This document shows, piece after piece, positions 1 to 5,634 of a stretch of DNA of 10,224 bases. The stretch comes from DASSUW01 sp036520135 (GTDB taxonomy: Bacteria > Actinomycetota > Thermoleophilia > Solirubrobacterales > Solirubrobacteraceae). Each line of letters begins with the position of its first letter. Positions within the stretch are counted from its first letter, which is position 1. The notes beneath the pieces are model-generated. The model ran no database searches and was not told the origin of the DNA. It saw only the letters and a program-made list of their open reading frames with translations. Both the position numbers and the translations under genes were made by a program. Location of the stretch: contig DATDKF010000173.1 of assembly GCA_036520135.1 (NCBI GenBank), positions 1 to 10,224 of the forward strand, read 5' to 3'.

Positions 1-293
1 CGGGCGAACTTGTCGACCTCGTCGCCGGTCTCGCCGCCGAACAGCTCGGCCAGCGCGGCGGCGTGCTCGGGCACCAGGTGCACGCCGAGCGCACCCGCGT
101 CGCGCCCGCGCCGGTACGTGCGGTTGTTGTGCGACAGGCAGACCGCGAACCGCCGCGGGTCGATGCTCGTCTGGGTCGCGAAGCCGACCAGGCAGCCGAG
201 CGGCTCGTCGCCGGCGCGGGCCGTGACGATGTACATCGGATACTCGAGGTCGCCGACCAGCGCGTCGAACGTCGCGGCGACATCGGCGGGCAT
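1..293 (-). CDS. Flavin reductase-like (FMN-binding) domain protein, partial
   Basis: Only the first 97 codons are visible; the gene runs off the left edge of the window. The translation begins MPADVAATFDALVGDLEYP. It continues with a strand reading MYIVTARAGDEPLGCLVGF, then ATQTSIDPRRFAVCLSHNN followed by RTY. This is the layout of the flavin reductase-like fold: an opening beta strand, a G-C-L-V-G turn, an S/T-rich FMN-phosphate contact region, a P-R-R-F-A-V-C-L strand, and the N-N-R-T-Y segment. Such proteins bind FMN and usually either supply reduced flavin to a monooxygenase or act as small stand-alone flavoproteins. The start is supported by an AGGAG box at 304-300, six bases before the ATG. 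The gene is divergent from the secreted fibronectin-like gene. Family membership is fairly clear from pattern; the partner and substrate are unknown. Confidence 0.72.
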   Translation of the reverse strand, partial: MPADVAATFDALVGDLEYPMYIVTARAGDEPLGCLVGFATQTSIDPRRFAVCLSHNNRTYRRGRDAGALGVHLVPEHAAALAELFGGETGDEVDKFA

Positions 294-299
294 GCTCGA

Positions 300-304
300 C
301 TCCT
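300..304 (-). promoter_or_regulatory. Ribosome binding site of the flavin reductase-like gene
   Basis: On the minus strand AGGAG lies six bases before the ATG at 293. It is a clean Shine-Dalgarno match and it fixes the start of this partial gene. Confidence 0.6.
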
Positions 305-354
305 ACCCGTCGATGGCGAGCACCGCACCGTTCGGCCCGTCGTCGTGTTCAGTT

Positions 355-380
355 CCGGTGGAAATCCGTCCACTGGAGGG
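355..380 (+). promoter_or_regulatory. Inverted repeat overlapping the ribosome binding site of the fibronectin-like gene
   Basis: CCGGTGGA (355-362) and TCCACTGG (369-376) form an 8-base inverted repeat with one G.U-compatible mismatch and a 6-base spacer. Its right arm runs into the Shine-Dalgarno box GGAGGG (375-380), which stands 8 bases before the ATG at 389. In RNA the hairpin could partly hide the ribosome binding site; in DNA it could be an operator. Both roles are inference, and only the repeat and the box are seen directly. No convincing -10/-35 pair is visible in the 95-base divergent gap. Confidence 0.35.
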
Positions 381-388
381 GCAGAAGG

Positions 389-1339
389 ATGCGAAGCATC
401 GGAATCGTGGTGGCGGTCCTCGGCGGGCTCTTGCTGCCGGCAAGCGCGCTCGCCGCACCGCCGACCGTGACCACCGGCGGCGTCGCCAACGTGGCGCCGA
501 CGACTGCACTGCTCAAAGGCTCGATCGATCCCAACGGCACCGCGACGTCGTACATGTTCCAGATCGGGACGACGAGGCTGTACGGCGGCCAGACGCCGAC
601 GACCGCCGCCGGCGCCGGTAACAAGCCCGTGGCGGTCGCCGCCGCTGTGTCCGGCCTCGCTCCGGCGACGACCTACCACTACCGGCTCGTCGGCCTGCGC
701 GGCAGCAGGACGTTCTTCGGTAGGCACCGGACGTTCAAGACCAAGCGCCAGCCACTCGGGGTGTCGCTCGCCGCGACGCCGAACCCGATCCGCATCGGTC
801 ACTCGACCACGCTCGCGGGCGTCCTCAGCGGCACCGGCAACGCCAACCGCCAGGTCGTGCTGCAGGCCAACGCGTGGCCGTACACCGGCGGGTTCGTCGC
901 CGCGACCAACGCCCAGGTGACCAACGCGTCCGGTGGGTTCTCGTTCCCGCTCCTCTCGGTCTCGGTCAACACGCAGTACCGCGTCGTGCTGGTCCCGCGG
1001 CCCGAGGTCGTGAGCCCGGTCGTCGTGCTCGGGACGACGAACAAGGTCACCCGGCACGCCAAGGTCAGGCGCGGCCACCGCCGCGGCCGCATCCACCTGT
1101 GGGGCACGATCCGGCCCGCGCTCGACGGCTCGCCCGTCGTCGTGCAGAAGCTGCGCCGCGGGACCTGGGTCAACATCGGCCAGACGCACGCCCGCCACAC
1201 GAGCAAAGGCTTCTCGCGCTACACCAAGCGGATCCGCCAGAAGCACGGCGGGACGTACCGCGTCGTCGTCATAGACGCGAGCGGCGCCCACTCGCCGGGA
1301 GTGAGCCGGACGGTGGAGCGACACCACATGCGTTTCTAG
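389..1339 (+). CDS. Secreted fibronectin type III-like domain protein
   Basis: The 316-residue product has a Sec signal peptide (about residues 1-22, a hydrophobic run ending in A-L-A before APPTVTT). A fibronectin-III-like beta-sandwich follows at about 25-115, with the motifs LKGSIDPNGTATSYMFQIG, YGGQT, VSGLAPATTYHYRLV and a closing RTFKT. A second, Ig-like region at about 120-220 (SLAATPNPIRIGHSTTLAG...) comes next. The basic C-terminal beta module starts at residue 237 with LWGTIRP. No enzymatic motif is seen. Proteins of this style are common extracellular or envelope proteins in Solirubrobacterales-like actinobacteria and are usually adhesive or structural. There is no sorting signal or C-terminal membrane anchor, so it is probably released or loosely attached. 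The start has a good GGAGGG box 8 bases upstream. The last four bases overlap the convergent cupin gene. The precise role is unknown. Confidence 0.8.
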   Translation: MRSIGIVVAVLGGLLLPASALAAPPTVTTGGVANVAPTTALLKGSIDPNGTATSYMFQIGTTRLYGGQTPTTAAGAGNKPVAVAAAVSGLAPATTYHYRLVGLRGSRTFFGRHRTFKTKRQPLGVSLAATPNPIRIGHSTTLAGVLSGTGNANRQVVLQANAWPYTGGFVAATNAQVTNASGGFSFPLLSVSVNTQYRVVLVPRPEVVSPVVVLGTTNKVTRHAKVRRGHRRGRIHLWGTIRPALDGSPVVVQKLRRGTWVNIGQTHARHTSKGFSRYTKRIRQKHGGTYRVVVIDASGAHSPGVSRTVERHHMRF

Positions 1340-1680
1340 TCCCCGCGGACGCAGATGAAGGCGAGCGGCTCGTCGCCGATCGCCTCGAAGCTGTGGAGCT
1401 CGCCCGGCGCGACGTACACCACGTCGCCCGGGCCGAGCTCGTGCGTCTCCGCGCCGAGCGTGACCCGCGCGCGGCCGCGCTGCAGCACGACGCCGTGGTC
1501 GTGCGCGTGGCGCTCGAGCGTCGTCGTCTCCCCCGCGGGGATCTCGAAGTAGCGGACGCTGTAGCGGTGCGCGCCGTCCCCGGGCCCGATCAGCTCGTGG
1601 CGGCGGCCGCCGGATCCGTAGGACCGGGGCGGCACGCCGTCCCATGAGCCGTCGGTCCGCCGGCGGTGCACCGCGCCCAT
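1336..1680 (-). CDS. Small single-domain cupin protein
   Basis: A 114-residue protein with one conserved beta-barrel (cupin_2 type). Motif 1 is PAGETTTLERHAHDHG, giving metal-ligand candidates H58, H60 and H62. Motif 2 is GPGDVVYVAPGELHSF, giving H96. The usual glutamate of motif 1 (HxH...E) is not obvious; H62 may substitute or the site may be three-His. Such small cupins bind a divalent metal and act as dioxygenases, isomerases or sensors; nothing here shows which. The start codon lies 4 bases after the stop of the NAD(P)-binding gene at 1685, so the two are probably co-transcribed. The ribosome binding site is weak, which fits translational coupling. Its TAG stop is read from the same CTAG palindrome that gives the facing fibronectin gene its stop. 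Confidence 0.8.
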   Translation of the reverse strand: MGAVHRRRTDGSWDGVPPRSYGSGGRRHELIGPGDGAHRYSVRYFEIPAGETTTLERHAHDHGVVLQRGRARVTLGAETHELGPGDVVYVAPGELHSFEAIGDEPLAFICVRGD

Positions 1681-1684
1681 GCCG

Positions 1685-2329
1685 CTAGAGGGCCTCGACG
1701 GCCTCCTCGACGGGCACGTCGCCGCCGACCAGCTCGAGCGTCTGGCCGACGGTGGCGGGCGCGTGCAGGACCGCGGCCAGCACCTGCGCGACGTCGTCGC
1801 GGCTCAACGCGCCGCGCGGGACGCTCGCGGCCAGGTTCACACGCCCGGTGCCGAGGTCGTCGGTCAGCCGCCCGGGCCGCACGACCGTCCAGTCGAGCCC
1901 GCTCGCCCGCACGGCGTCGTCCGCGCGGCCCTTCGCCCGCAGGTAGACCTGGAACGTGTCGTCGCCGCCCGCGTTCGCGTCGGCGCCCATGCTGCTGACG
2001 ATTACATAGCGGCGGACGCCCTTCGCCTTCGCAGCCTCGAGCAGCTTCACGGCGCCGCCGTAGTCCATCGTCTCCTTGCGCGCCGGCCCGCTCCCGGGCC
2101 CGGCGCCGGCGGCGAAGACGACCGCGTCGGCGCCCTCGATCGCCGCCGCCACCTCGTCGTCGCTCGCATGCTCGAGGTCGACCACGACCGGCTCGGCGCC
2201 GGCCTGCTCGACGTCGGCGGCATGGTCGGGATTGCGGGTCAGCCCCACCGGCTCGTCGCCGCGGTCCTTGAGGACGCGGGCGAGCCGCAGGGCGATCTGG
2301 CCGTGGCCTCCGGCGATCGCTACGCGCAT
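1685..2329 (-). CDS. NAD(P)-binding atypical short-chain dehydrogenase/reductase (SDR_a5-like)
   Basis: A 214-residue Rossmann-fold protein. The N-terminus reads MRVAIAGGHGQIALRLARVL, with the glycine-rich dinucleotide loop at G7-G8-x-G10. TRNPD at 31-35 is a typical NADP-phosphate contact region, and VVVDLEH follows at 48-54. VIVSSMGA at 109-116 carries the serine pair, and Y129-x3-K133 forms a YxxxK motif. GLDWTVVRPG closes the core at 144-153, and a C-terminal GALSRDDVAQVL is usual for this group (YwnB/NmrA-like, about 210-220 residues). Members reduce small quinones or carbonyls, or act as redox sensors without catalysis. The presence of YxxxK leaves catalysis possible. The ATG at 2329 has only a distant AAGGCG upstream. 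The gene probably forms a two-gene unit with the cupin. Confidence 0.85.
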   Translation of the reverse strand: MRVAIAGGHGQIALRLARVLKDRGDEPVGLTRNPDHAADVEQAGAEPVVVDLEHASDDEVAAAIEGADAVVFAAGAGPGSGPARKETMDYGGAVKLLEAAKAKGVRRYVIVSSMGADANAGGDDTFQVYLRAKGRADDAVRASGLDWTVVRPGRLTDDLGTGRVNLAASVPRGALSRDDVAQVLAAVLHAPATVGQTLELVGGDVPVEEAVEAL

Positions 2330-2358
2330 AGCGTGAAATGTACGCGCCTTGTTGTGCG

Positions 2359-2483
2359 GGCGAACGTCAACTACGGCATTGAGGGAGGCTCGCGAGGGGG
2401 TGGTTCACGAACGTTGCCCTATAGGCCACAAACGTGAACCACCCCCTCCGAGCCGCCCTTCAATGCGGCCGTTGACGTTCGCC
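2359..2483. repeat. 125-base imperfect inverted repeat with 51-base arms
   Basis: The left arm (2359-2409) and right arm (2433-2483) are reverse complements apart from about four mismatches and two single-base indels. The outer 13 bases (GGCGAACGTCAAC) and the inner 16 bases (GAGGGGGTGGTTCACG, 2394-2409 against 2433-2448) pair without interruption. The 23-base loop (2410-2432) contains AACGTT (2410-2415) and the palindrome CCTATAGG (2418-2425). The element ends 17 bases past the stop of the glycosidase gene and begins 29 bases upstream of the NAD(P)-binding gene's start, both read leftward. It could act as a terminator for the glycosidase, but no U-tract follows it. It could also be a dispersed palindromic element of REP/MITE type. 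No obvious target-site duplication flanks it. The structure is seen; its function is not. Confidence 0.85.
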
Positions 2484-2500
2484 GGAGCCCTATCCGCGCC

Positions 2501-3898
2501 TCAGCGCCGCAGCGTGGCGCTGATCGCCGAGGCGGTCCGGAAGCGGTACGCCGTGCCGCGCCGCAGGTGACGGACGATCGTCCAGTAGCCGCGTGCGTCG
2601 GTCCGCACGGTCGCCAGCGTACGCCAGCCGCCGGATTTGTGCGGGCGGTGCTGGACCGTCACGGTGGTCTGCCCGCCGGGGCGGACCTGGCCCCACAGGC
2701 GGTTGCGCGCGGCGTCGAGCTCGAACGGCGTGTCGAAGTGCTTGAACGACGGCTTGGCGCGGCCATTGGCGAAGCGCAGGCCGGACTGCCAGCCGCCGTA
2801 GGACCCGTTCGAGCTGCGCGGCTCGTCGCGCCACAGGTACTGCGTGAACAGCCGGATGCGCGAGTTGCGCCAGGCGATGTAGGCGGCGCGCTGCAGCCAG
2901 CGGTCCTGCCTGAAGAGCGCGACGCCGCCGACCCGGTCCGGCGGCTTGGTCTGGTACGCGTACTCGTCGGCGAACACGCCGAAGCGCCGCGTCGTGGGGT
3001 CGAGCGCCCCGACGCCCTGCAGGCGGTCGAGCGTCCTCGTCAGCCGGCTGATCGACGCGAGCGCGACGTCGTCCGGGTTCGGGTGCGAGCGCTGTGGCGG
3101 GAGGCGGCCGCTGTAGGGATGGACCGCGAAGCCGTCGCCGGTGACCTTCTTGAAGCGCTTGCAAGCACCGCTGCGGATACGCAGGAAACGGTCGTTGCGG
3201 CAGCCGAGCCGGCGCAGGAACAGCAGTGGCCGCATCACGGTGCCGGCCGTGCGCAGCCGCTGCCCGCGCGGCGAGAGCGCGCCGATCAGCACCTGCGAGC
3301 CCGGATCGGCGGCCTTGACCGCGGGATACGCGGATCGCACGAGCCCCCGGTACAGGTGCGGCGACGTCGGGCTGCAGCGGTGGCGCCGGCACGTCGCCTG
3401 CGGATAGAGCCAGGTGGAGATGTTCGGCTCGTTCCAGAGGATGTAGCGGTCCACGCGGCTGCCGTAGCGCTTGGCCACTGCCGTCGCGAACGCCCGGTAG
3501 GCGCCGGGCCGTGGCCGGTAGGCCGGCCTATGGCGCTTGGGCTGCGAGCTCGTCCACAGCGGGCCCGGGCCGGTGATCGTCAGCGTCACGCTCATGCCGG
3601 CGTTGCGCACGCGGTCGACCGCGCCGTCGACGAACGCCCACACATAGCCGGGCGACGCCGGGTTGGCGCCGTCGAACCCCGGCGGCCTGGTCCGCGGGGC
3701 GATCTGCTTCCACGAAGCGAAGATGCGGACGTTGTCCACACCCAGCTTCTTCCACTGCGCGACGGCGGCGTCGGCCTTCGGGCCGCCGGGCAGCAGGACG
3801 CGGTCGTCGGTGATGCCGATCTCGGTCGACTTGGCGCTCGCGGCGTGGGCCGGGACGAGCGCGAACAGGGTCATGAGGAGGGGGAGCAGGCGCTTCAT
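2501..3898 (-). CDS. Secreted clan GH-A glycoside hydrolase-like protein with C-terminal beta domain
   Basis: A 465-residue product. The signal peptide covers about residues 1-22 (MKRLLPLLMTLFALVPAHAA, then SA). A (beta/alpha)8 barrel follows at about 25-385. WKKLGVDNVRIFASWKQIAP (49-68) is the first strand-loop of clan GH-A. YILWNEPN (152-159) places the acid/base candidate at E157. FGVFADEYAYQT (306-317) gives the nucleophile candidate E312. HPYSG at 260-264 and TQYLWRDEP further on are also typical. A C-terminal beta module starts at L401 (LWGQVRPGG). The closest styles are GH5/GH39-like "cellulase family" proteins; the sugar substrate cannot be told. The protein acts outside the membrane. 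The ATG has no adjacent ribosome binding site; a GGAGG box 25 bases upstream serves a 7-codon leader frame that ends on this start. The gene lies 64 bases downstream of the haemoglobin gene on the same strand. Confidence 0.83.
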   Translation of the reverse strand: MKRLLPLLMTLFALVPAHAASAKSTEIGITDDRVLLPGGPKADAAVAQWKKLGVDNVRIFASWKQIAPRTRPPGFDGANPASPGYVWAFVDGAVDRVRNAGMSVTLTITGPGPLWTSSQPKRHRPAYRPRPGAYRAFATAVAKRYGSRVDRYILWNEPNISTWLYPQATCRRHRCSPTSPHLYRGLVRSAYPAVKAADPGSQVLIGALSPRGQRLRTAGTVMRPLLFLRRLGCRNDRFLRIRSGACKRFKKVTGDGFAVHPYSGRLPPQRSHPNPDDVALASISRLTRTLDRLQGVGALDPTTRRFGVFADEYAYQTKPPDRVGGVALFRQDRWLQRAAYIAWRNSRIRLFTQYLWRDEPRSSNGSYGGWQSGLRFANGRAKPSFKHFDTPFELDAARNRLWGQVRPGGQTTVTVQHRPHKSGGWRTLATVRTDARGYWTIVRHLRRGTAYRFRTASAISATLRR

Positions 3899-3940
3899 GG
3901 TTTGGGCTTGAACGCCATGGCCCCCTCCGAAGTTGCGGAG
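3895..3940 (-). promoter_or_regulatory. Possible 7-codon leader frame with strong ribosome binding site and hairpin
   Basis: On the minus strand GGAGGGGG (3928-3921) is followed after a short spacer by ATG (3918-3916). That ATG opens a frame coding MAFKPKP, whose TGA (3897-3895) overlaps the ATG of the glycosidase gene as ATGA. The glycosidase ATG itself has no other Shine-Dalgarno sequence, so coupling through this short frame is plausible. CTCCG and CGGAG (3925-3929 and 3936-3940, plus-strand reading) form a 5-bp hairpin with a 6-base loop that takes in part of the box. Chance occurrence in GC-rich DNA cannot be excluded. Confidence 0.3.
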
Positions 3941-3962
3941 ACCAGCCCGGCCCAGTTGTGGC

Positions 3963-4418
3963 CTAGCCGTGTCCGTTGTCGTCGCCCGGCCACGTCCAGC
4001 GGGGGACCTCGCGCAGCGGGTGCAGCTGCTCGTCGCTGTCGGCGTGGGAGTTCTGCATCGCCACCCTGGAGCCGAACTCGACGTGCTCGCGCACGGCCTC
4101 GCGAAACGCCGGATCGGACGGCATCGCGGCCGCGTCGAGCGCCGCCATGTAGAGCTCGACGAACCGCCGGCGCTGCTCCTCGCTGATCTTCAGCCCGCGG
4201 TGCACCGAGATGAGGTGGGCGAAGCCCAGCTCGCGCGAGAAGCGATCCGGACCACCAAACGACTCGGCCGTGAACGCGGTCAGGTGGTCGACATGATCGG
4301 GCTGTCCCGCGCCGAACAGCGGCTGCAGCAGCGGGTCGGTGAGGACGCTGTCATAAAAGAGCTGCTCGAGACGGTGCAGCGCCTCCTCACCGCCGGCGTG
4401 CTCGAACAACGTCGGCAT
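3963..4418 (-). CDS. Group II (O-type) truncated haemoglobin
   Basis: A 151-residue 2-on-2 globin. Features seen are F21-Y22 (B9-B10, with Tyr22 the expected distal ligand-stabilising residue) and DPLLQPLFG at 28-36. Next is FGGPDRFSRELGFAHL at 54-69, where the GGP turn is diagnostic of truncated globins. H73 in VHRGLKIS is the proximal F8 histidine. The C-terminal MQNSHAD followed by LHPLREVPRW is typical of this YjbI/GlbO-like subgroup, which is longer than the 130-residue minimum. These proteins bind O2, and some scavenge NO or peroxide in the cytoplasm. No ribosome binding site precedes the ATG, but TAGACT stands six bases before it, which suits a leaderless transcript. The gene diverges from the MFS transporter across only 46 bases. 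The globin family call is firm; its physiological role is not. Confidence 0.92.
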   Translation of the reverse strand: MPTLFEHAGGEEALHRLEQLFYDSVLTDPLLQPLFGAGQPDHVDHLTAFTAESFGGPDRFSRELGFAHLISVHRGLKISEEQRRRFVELYMAALDAAAMPSDPAFREAVREHVEFGSRVAMQNSHADSDEQLHPLREVPRWTWPGDDNGHG

Positions 4419-4424
4419 CGATCG

Positions 4425-4430
4425 AGTCTA
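4425..4430 (-). promoter_or_regulatory. Candidate -10 element for leaderless transcription of the haemoglobin gene
   Basis: TAGACT on the minus strand matches four of six positions of the sigma-70-type -10 consensus and ends six bases before the ATG at 4418. Initiation would then fall at or next to the A of the ATG. No Shine-Dalgarno sequence is present. A convincing -35 is not seen. Confidence 0.35.
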
Positions 4431-4464
4431 ACCAGCACCGCCGAATGGCATTCTGCGGCTCCTC

Positions 4465-5634
4465 GTGCCCGCCAGAGCACATCCACGGCAGCTCGCGCTG
4501 ATCGCGGGCGCGATCGTGTTCACCGCACTGAACCTGCGCACCGCGGTGGCCAGCGTGCCGCCGCTGCTCGACGAGCTGCGCGACGACGTCCCGCTGTCGG
4601 CCGCCGGAGCCGGCGTGCTCACCACGCTGCCGGTGGTCTGTATGTCGGTCGGCTCGCCGGTCGCCCCGCGCCTGGCGAGCCGGATCGGCACCGAGGCGGC
4701 GGTGGTGGCCCTGGGGCTGACGATGGTCGCCGGCATCGCACTGCGACTGGTCCCGGGGGTCGGGCCGCTGTTCGCCGGGACGATCGTCGCAGGCCTCGGG
4801 ATCGCGCTCGGCAACGTGCTCGTCCCGTCGCTGATCAAGCGCGACTTCCCGGCCCAGGTGGGGCTGATGACCGGCGGCTACACGATGGCGATCAGCGCCA
4901 GCGGCGCGCTCGCCGCCGGCCTGACCGTGCCCGTCGAGGACGCGATCGGCCACGGCTGGCGCCCGGCCCTCGCGGTCTGGGCGATCCCCGCGCTCGTGGC
5001 CGCGACGATCTGGGTCCCGTGGATCGCCCGCTCGCGGGCCGCCGCGACGGGCACGCCGCTGCCGTCGCTGTGGCGGGACCGGCTCGCGTGGCAGGTCACC
5101 GCGTTCATGGGCCTGCAGTCGCTGCTCTTCTACACCTGCCTGTCGTGGCTGCCGGCGCTGCTGCGCGCCGAGGGCATCGAGCGCGGAGCCGCCGGCGCGT
5201 TGCTGTCGGTGATGCTGCTGACCGCGATCCCGACCTGCCTGCTCGTGCCGGTGCTCGCCAGCCGCGCGCGCGACCAGCGCGCCACCATCGCCGTCACGAT
5301 CGCCGTCTACGCGGCCGGGCTCACCGGCCTGCTGGTGGCCCCGGACACCGCGCCGGCGCTGTGGGCGACGCTCCTCGGCTTCGCCCAGGGCTCGATGCTG
5401 GCGCTGATCTTCCTGCTCTTCGGGCTACGTGCGCCCGACCAGGAGCACGCCGCGCAGCTGTCGGCGATGGCGCAGACCGTGGGGTACGCGCTGGCGGCCG
5501 CCGGGCCGCTGCTGATCGGCGTGCTGCGCGACGCGACCGGCGACTGGACGGCGCCGATCGCCGTGCTGCTCGCCGTCCTCGTGCCGCTGCTCGTTGTGGG
5601 CATGGCCGCCGGCCGAGCACGGCAGGTAGGGTGA
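4465..5634 (+). CDS. MFS transporter, CynX/NimT family
   Basis: A 389-residue polytopic membrane protein of about 12 hydrophobic helices, the first at about residues 9-30. Family signatures are ALNLRTAVASVPPLLDEL (21-38; the N-L-R in helix 1 is typical of CynX-type carriers), LTTLPVVCM (52-60), GIALGNVLVPSLIKRDFP (112-129) and LMTGGYTMAISASGALAAG just after it. CynX, after which the group is named, is encoded in the E. coli cyanate operon; other members move small anions, nitroimidazoles or organic acids. Translation begins at GTG 4465. An in-frame TAA at 4429 rules out a much longer product, and no ribosome binding site is visible. The TGA stop overlaps the GTG start of the ligase gene. Its position at the head of a catabolic set suggests uptake of the acid substrate, which is inference. 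Confidence 0.88.
   Translation: MPARAHPRQLALIAGAIVFTALNLRTAVASVPPLLDELRDDVPLSAAGAGVLTTLPVVCMSVGSPVAPRLASRIGTEAAVVALGLTMVAGIALRLVPGVGPLFAGTIVAGLGIALGNVLVPSLIKRDFPAQVGLMTGGYTMAISASGALAAGLTVPVEDAIGHGWRPALAVWAIPALVAATIWVPWIARSRAAATGTPLPSLWRDRLAWQVTAFMGLQSLLFYTCLSWLPALLRAEGIERGAAGALLSVMLLTAIPTCLLVPVLASRARDQRATIAVTIAVYAAGLTGLLVAPDTAPALWATLLGFAQGSMLALIFLLFGLRAPDQEHAAQLSAMAQTVGYALAAAGPLLIGVLRDATGDWTAPIAVLLAVLVPLLVVGMAAGRARQVG

Noticed and set aside
1339..1350. GTCC-N4-GGAC hairpin at the convergent gene ends as a terminator
   Set aside because: The stem is only four base pairs, with no T-run; this is expected often by chance at this GC content.
1679..2437. 252-codon frame opposite the NAD(P)-binding gene
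   Set aside because: Antisense shadow; the minus-strand frame has the complete Rossmann motifs and YxxxK.
2484..2500. U-tract after the inverted repeat that would make it a classical intrinsic terminator
   Set aside because: Neither flank of the 2359-2483 element has a run of T on the transcribed strand, so it is listed as a repeat and not as a terminator.
2349..2570. Short rightward frame across the inverted repeat
   Set aside because: It spans the palindrome and enters the 3' end of the glycosidase gene antisense. There is no ribosome binding site or recognisable composition.
2567..4186. 539-codon rightward open frame opposite the glycosidase
   Set aside because: It is a shadow of the glycosidase and haemoglobin genes, with low-complexity Arg/Ala-rich translation. 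The minus strand has the signal peptide and catalytic motifs.
3933..5630. Long rightward open frame continuous with the CoA ligase, which would give a protein of more than 900 residues
   Set aside because: The upstream part is antisense to the haemoglobin and out of frame with the clear MFS gene. Its translation is Arg/Ala/Pro/Gly-rich with no domain. It is a by-product of high GC content.
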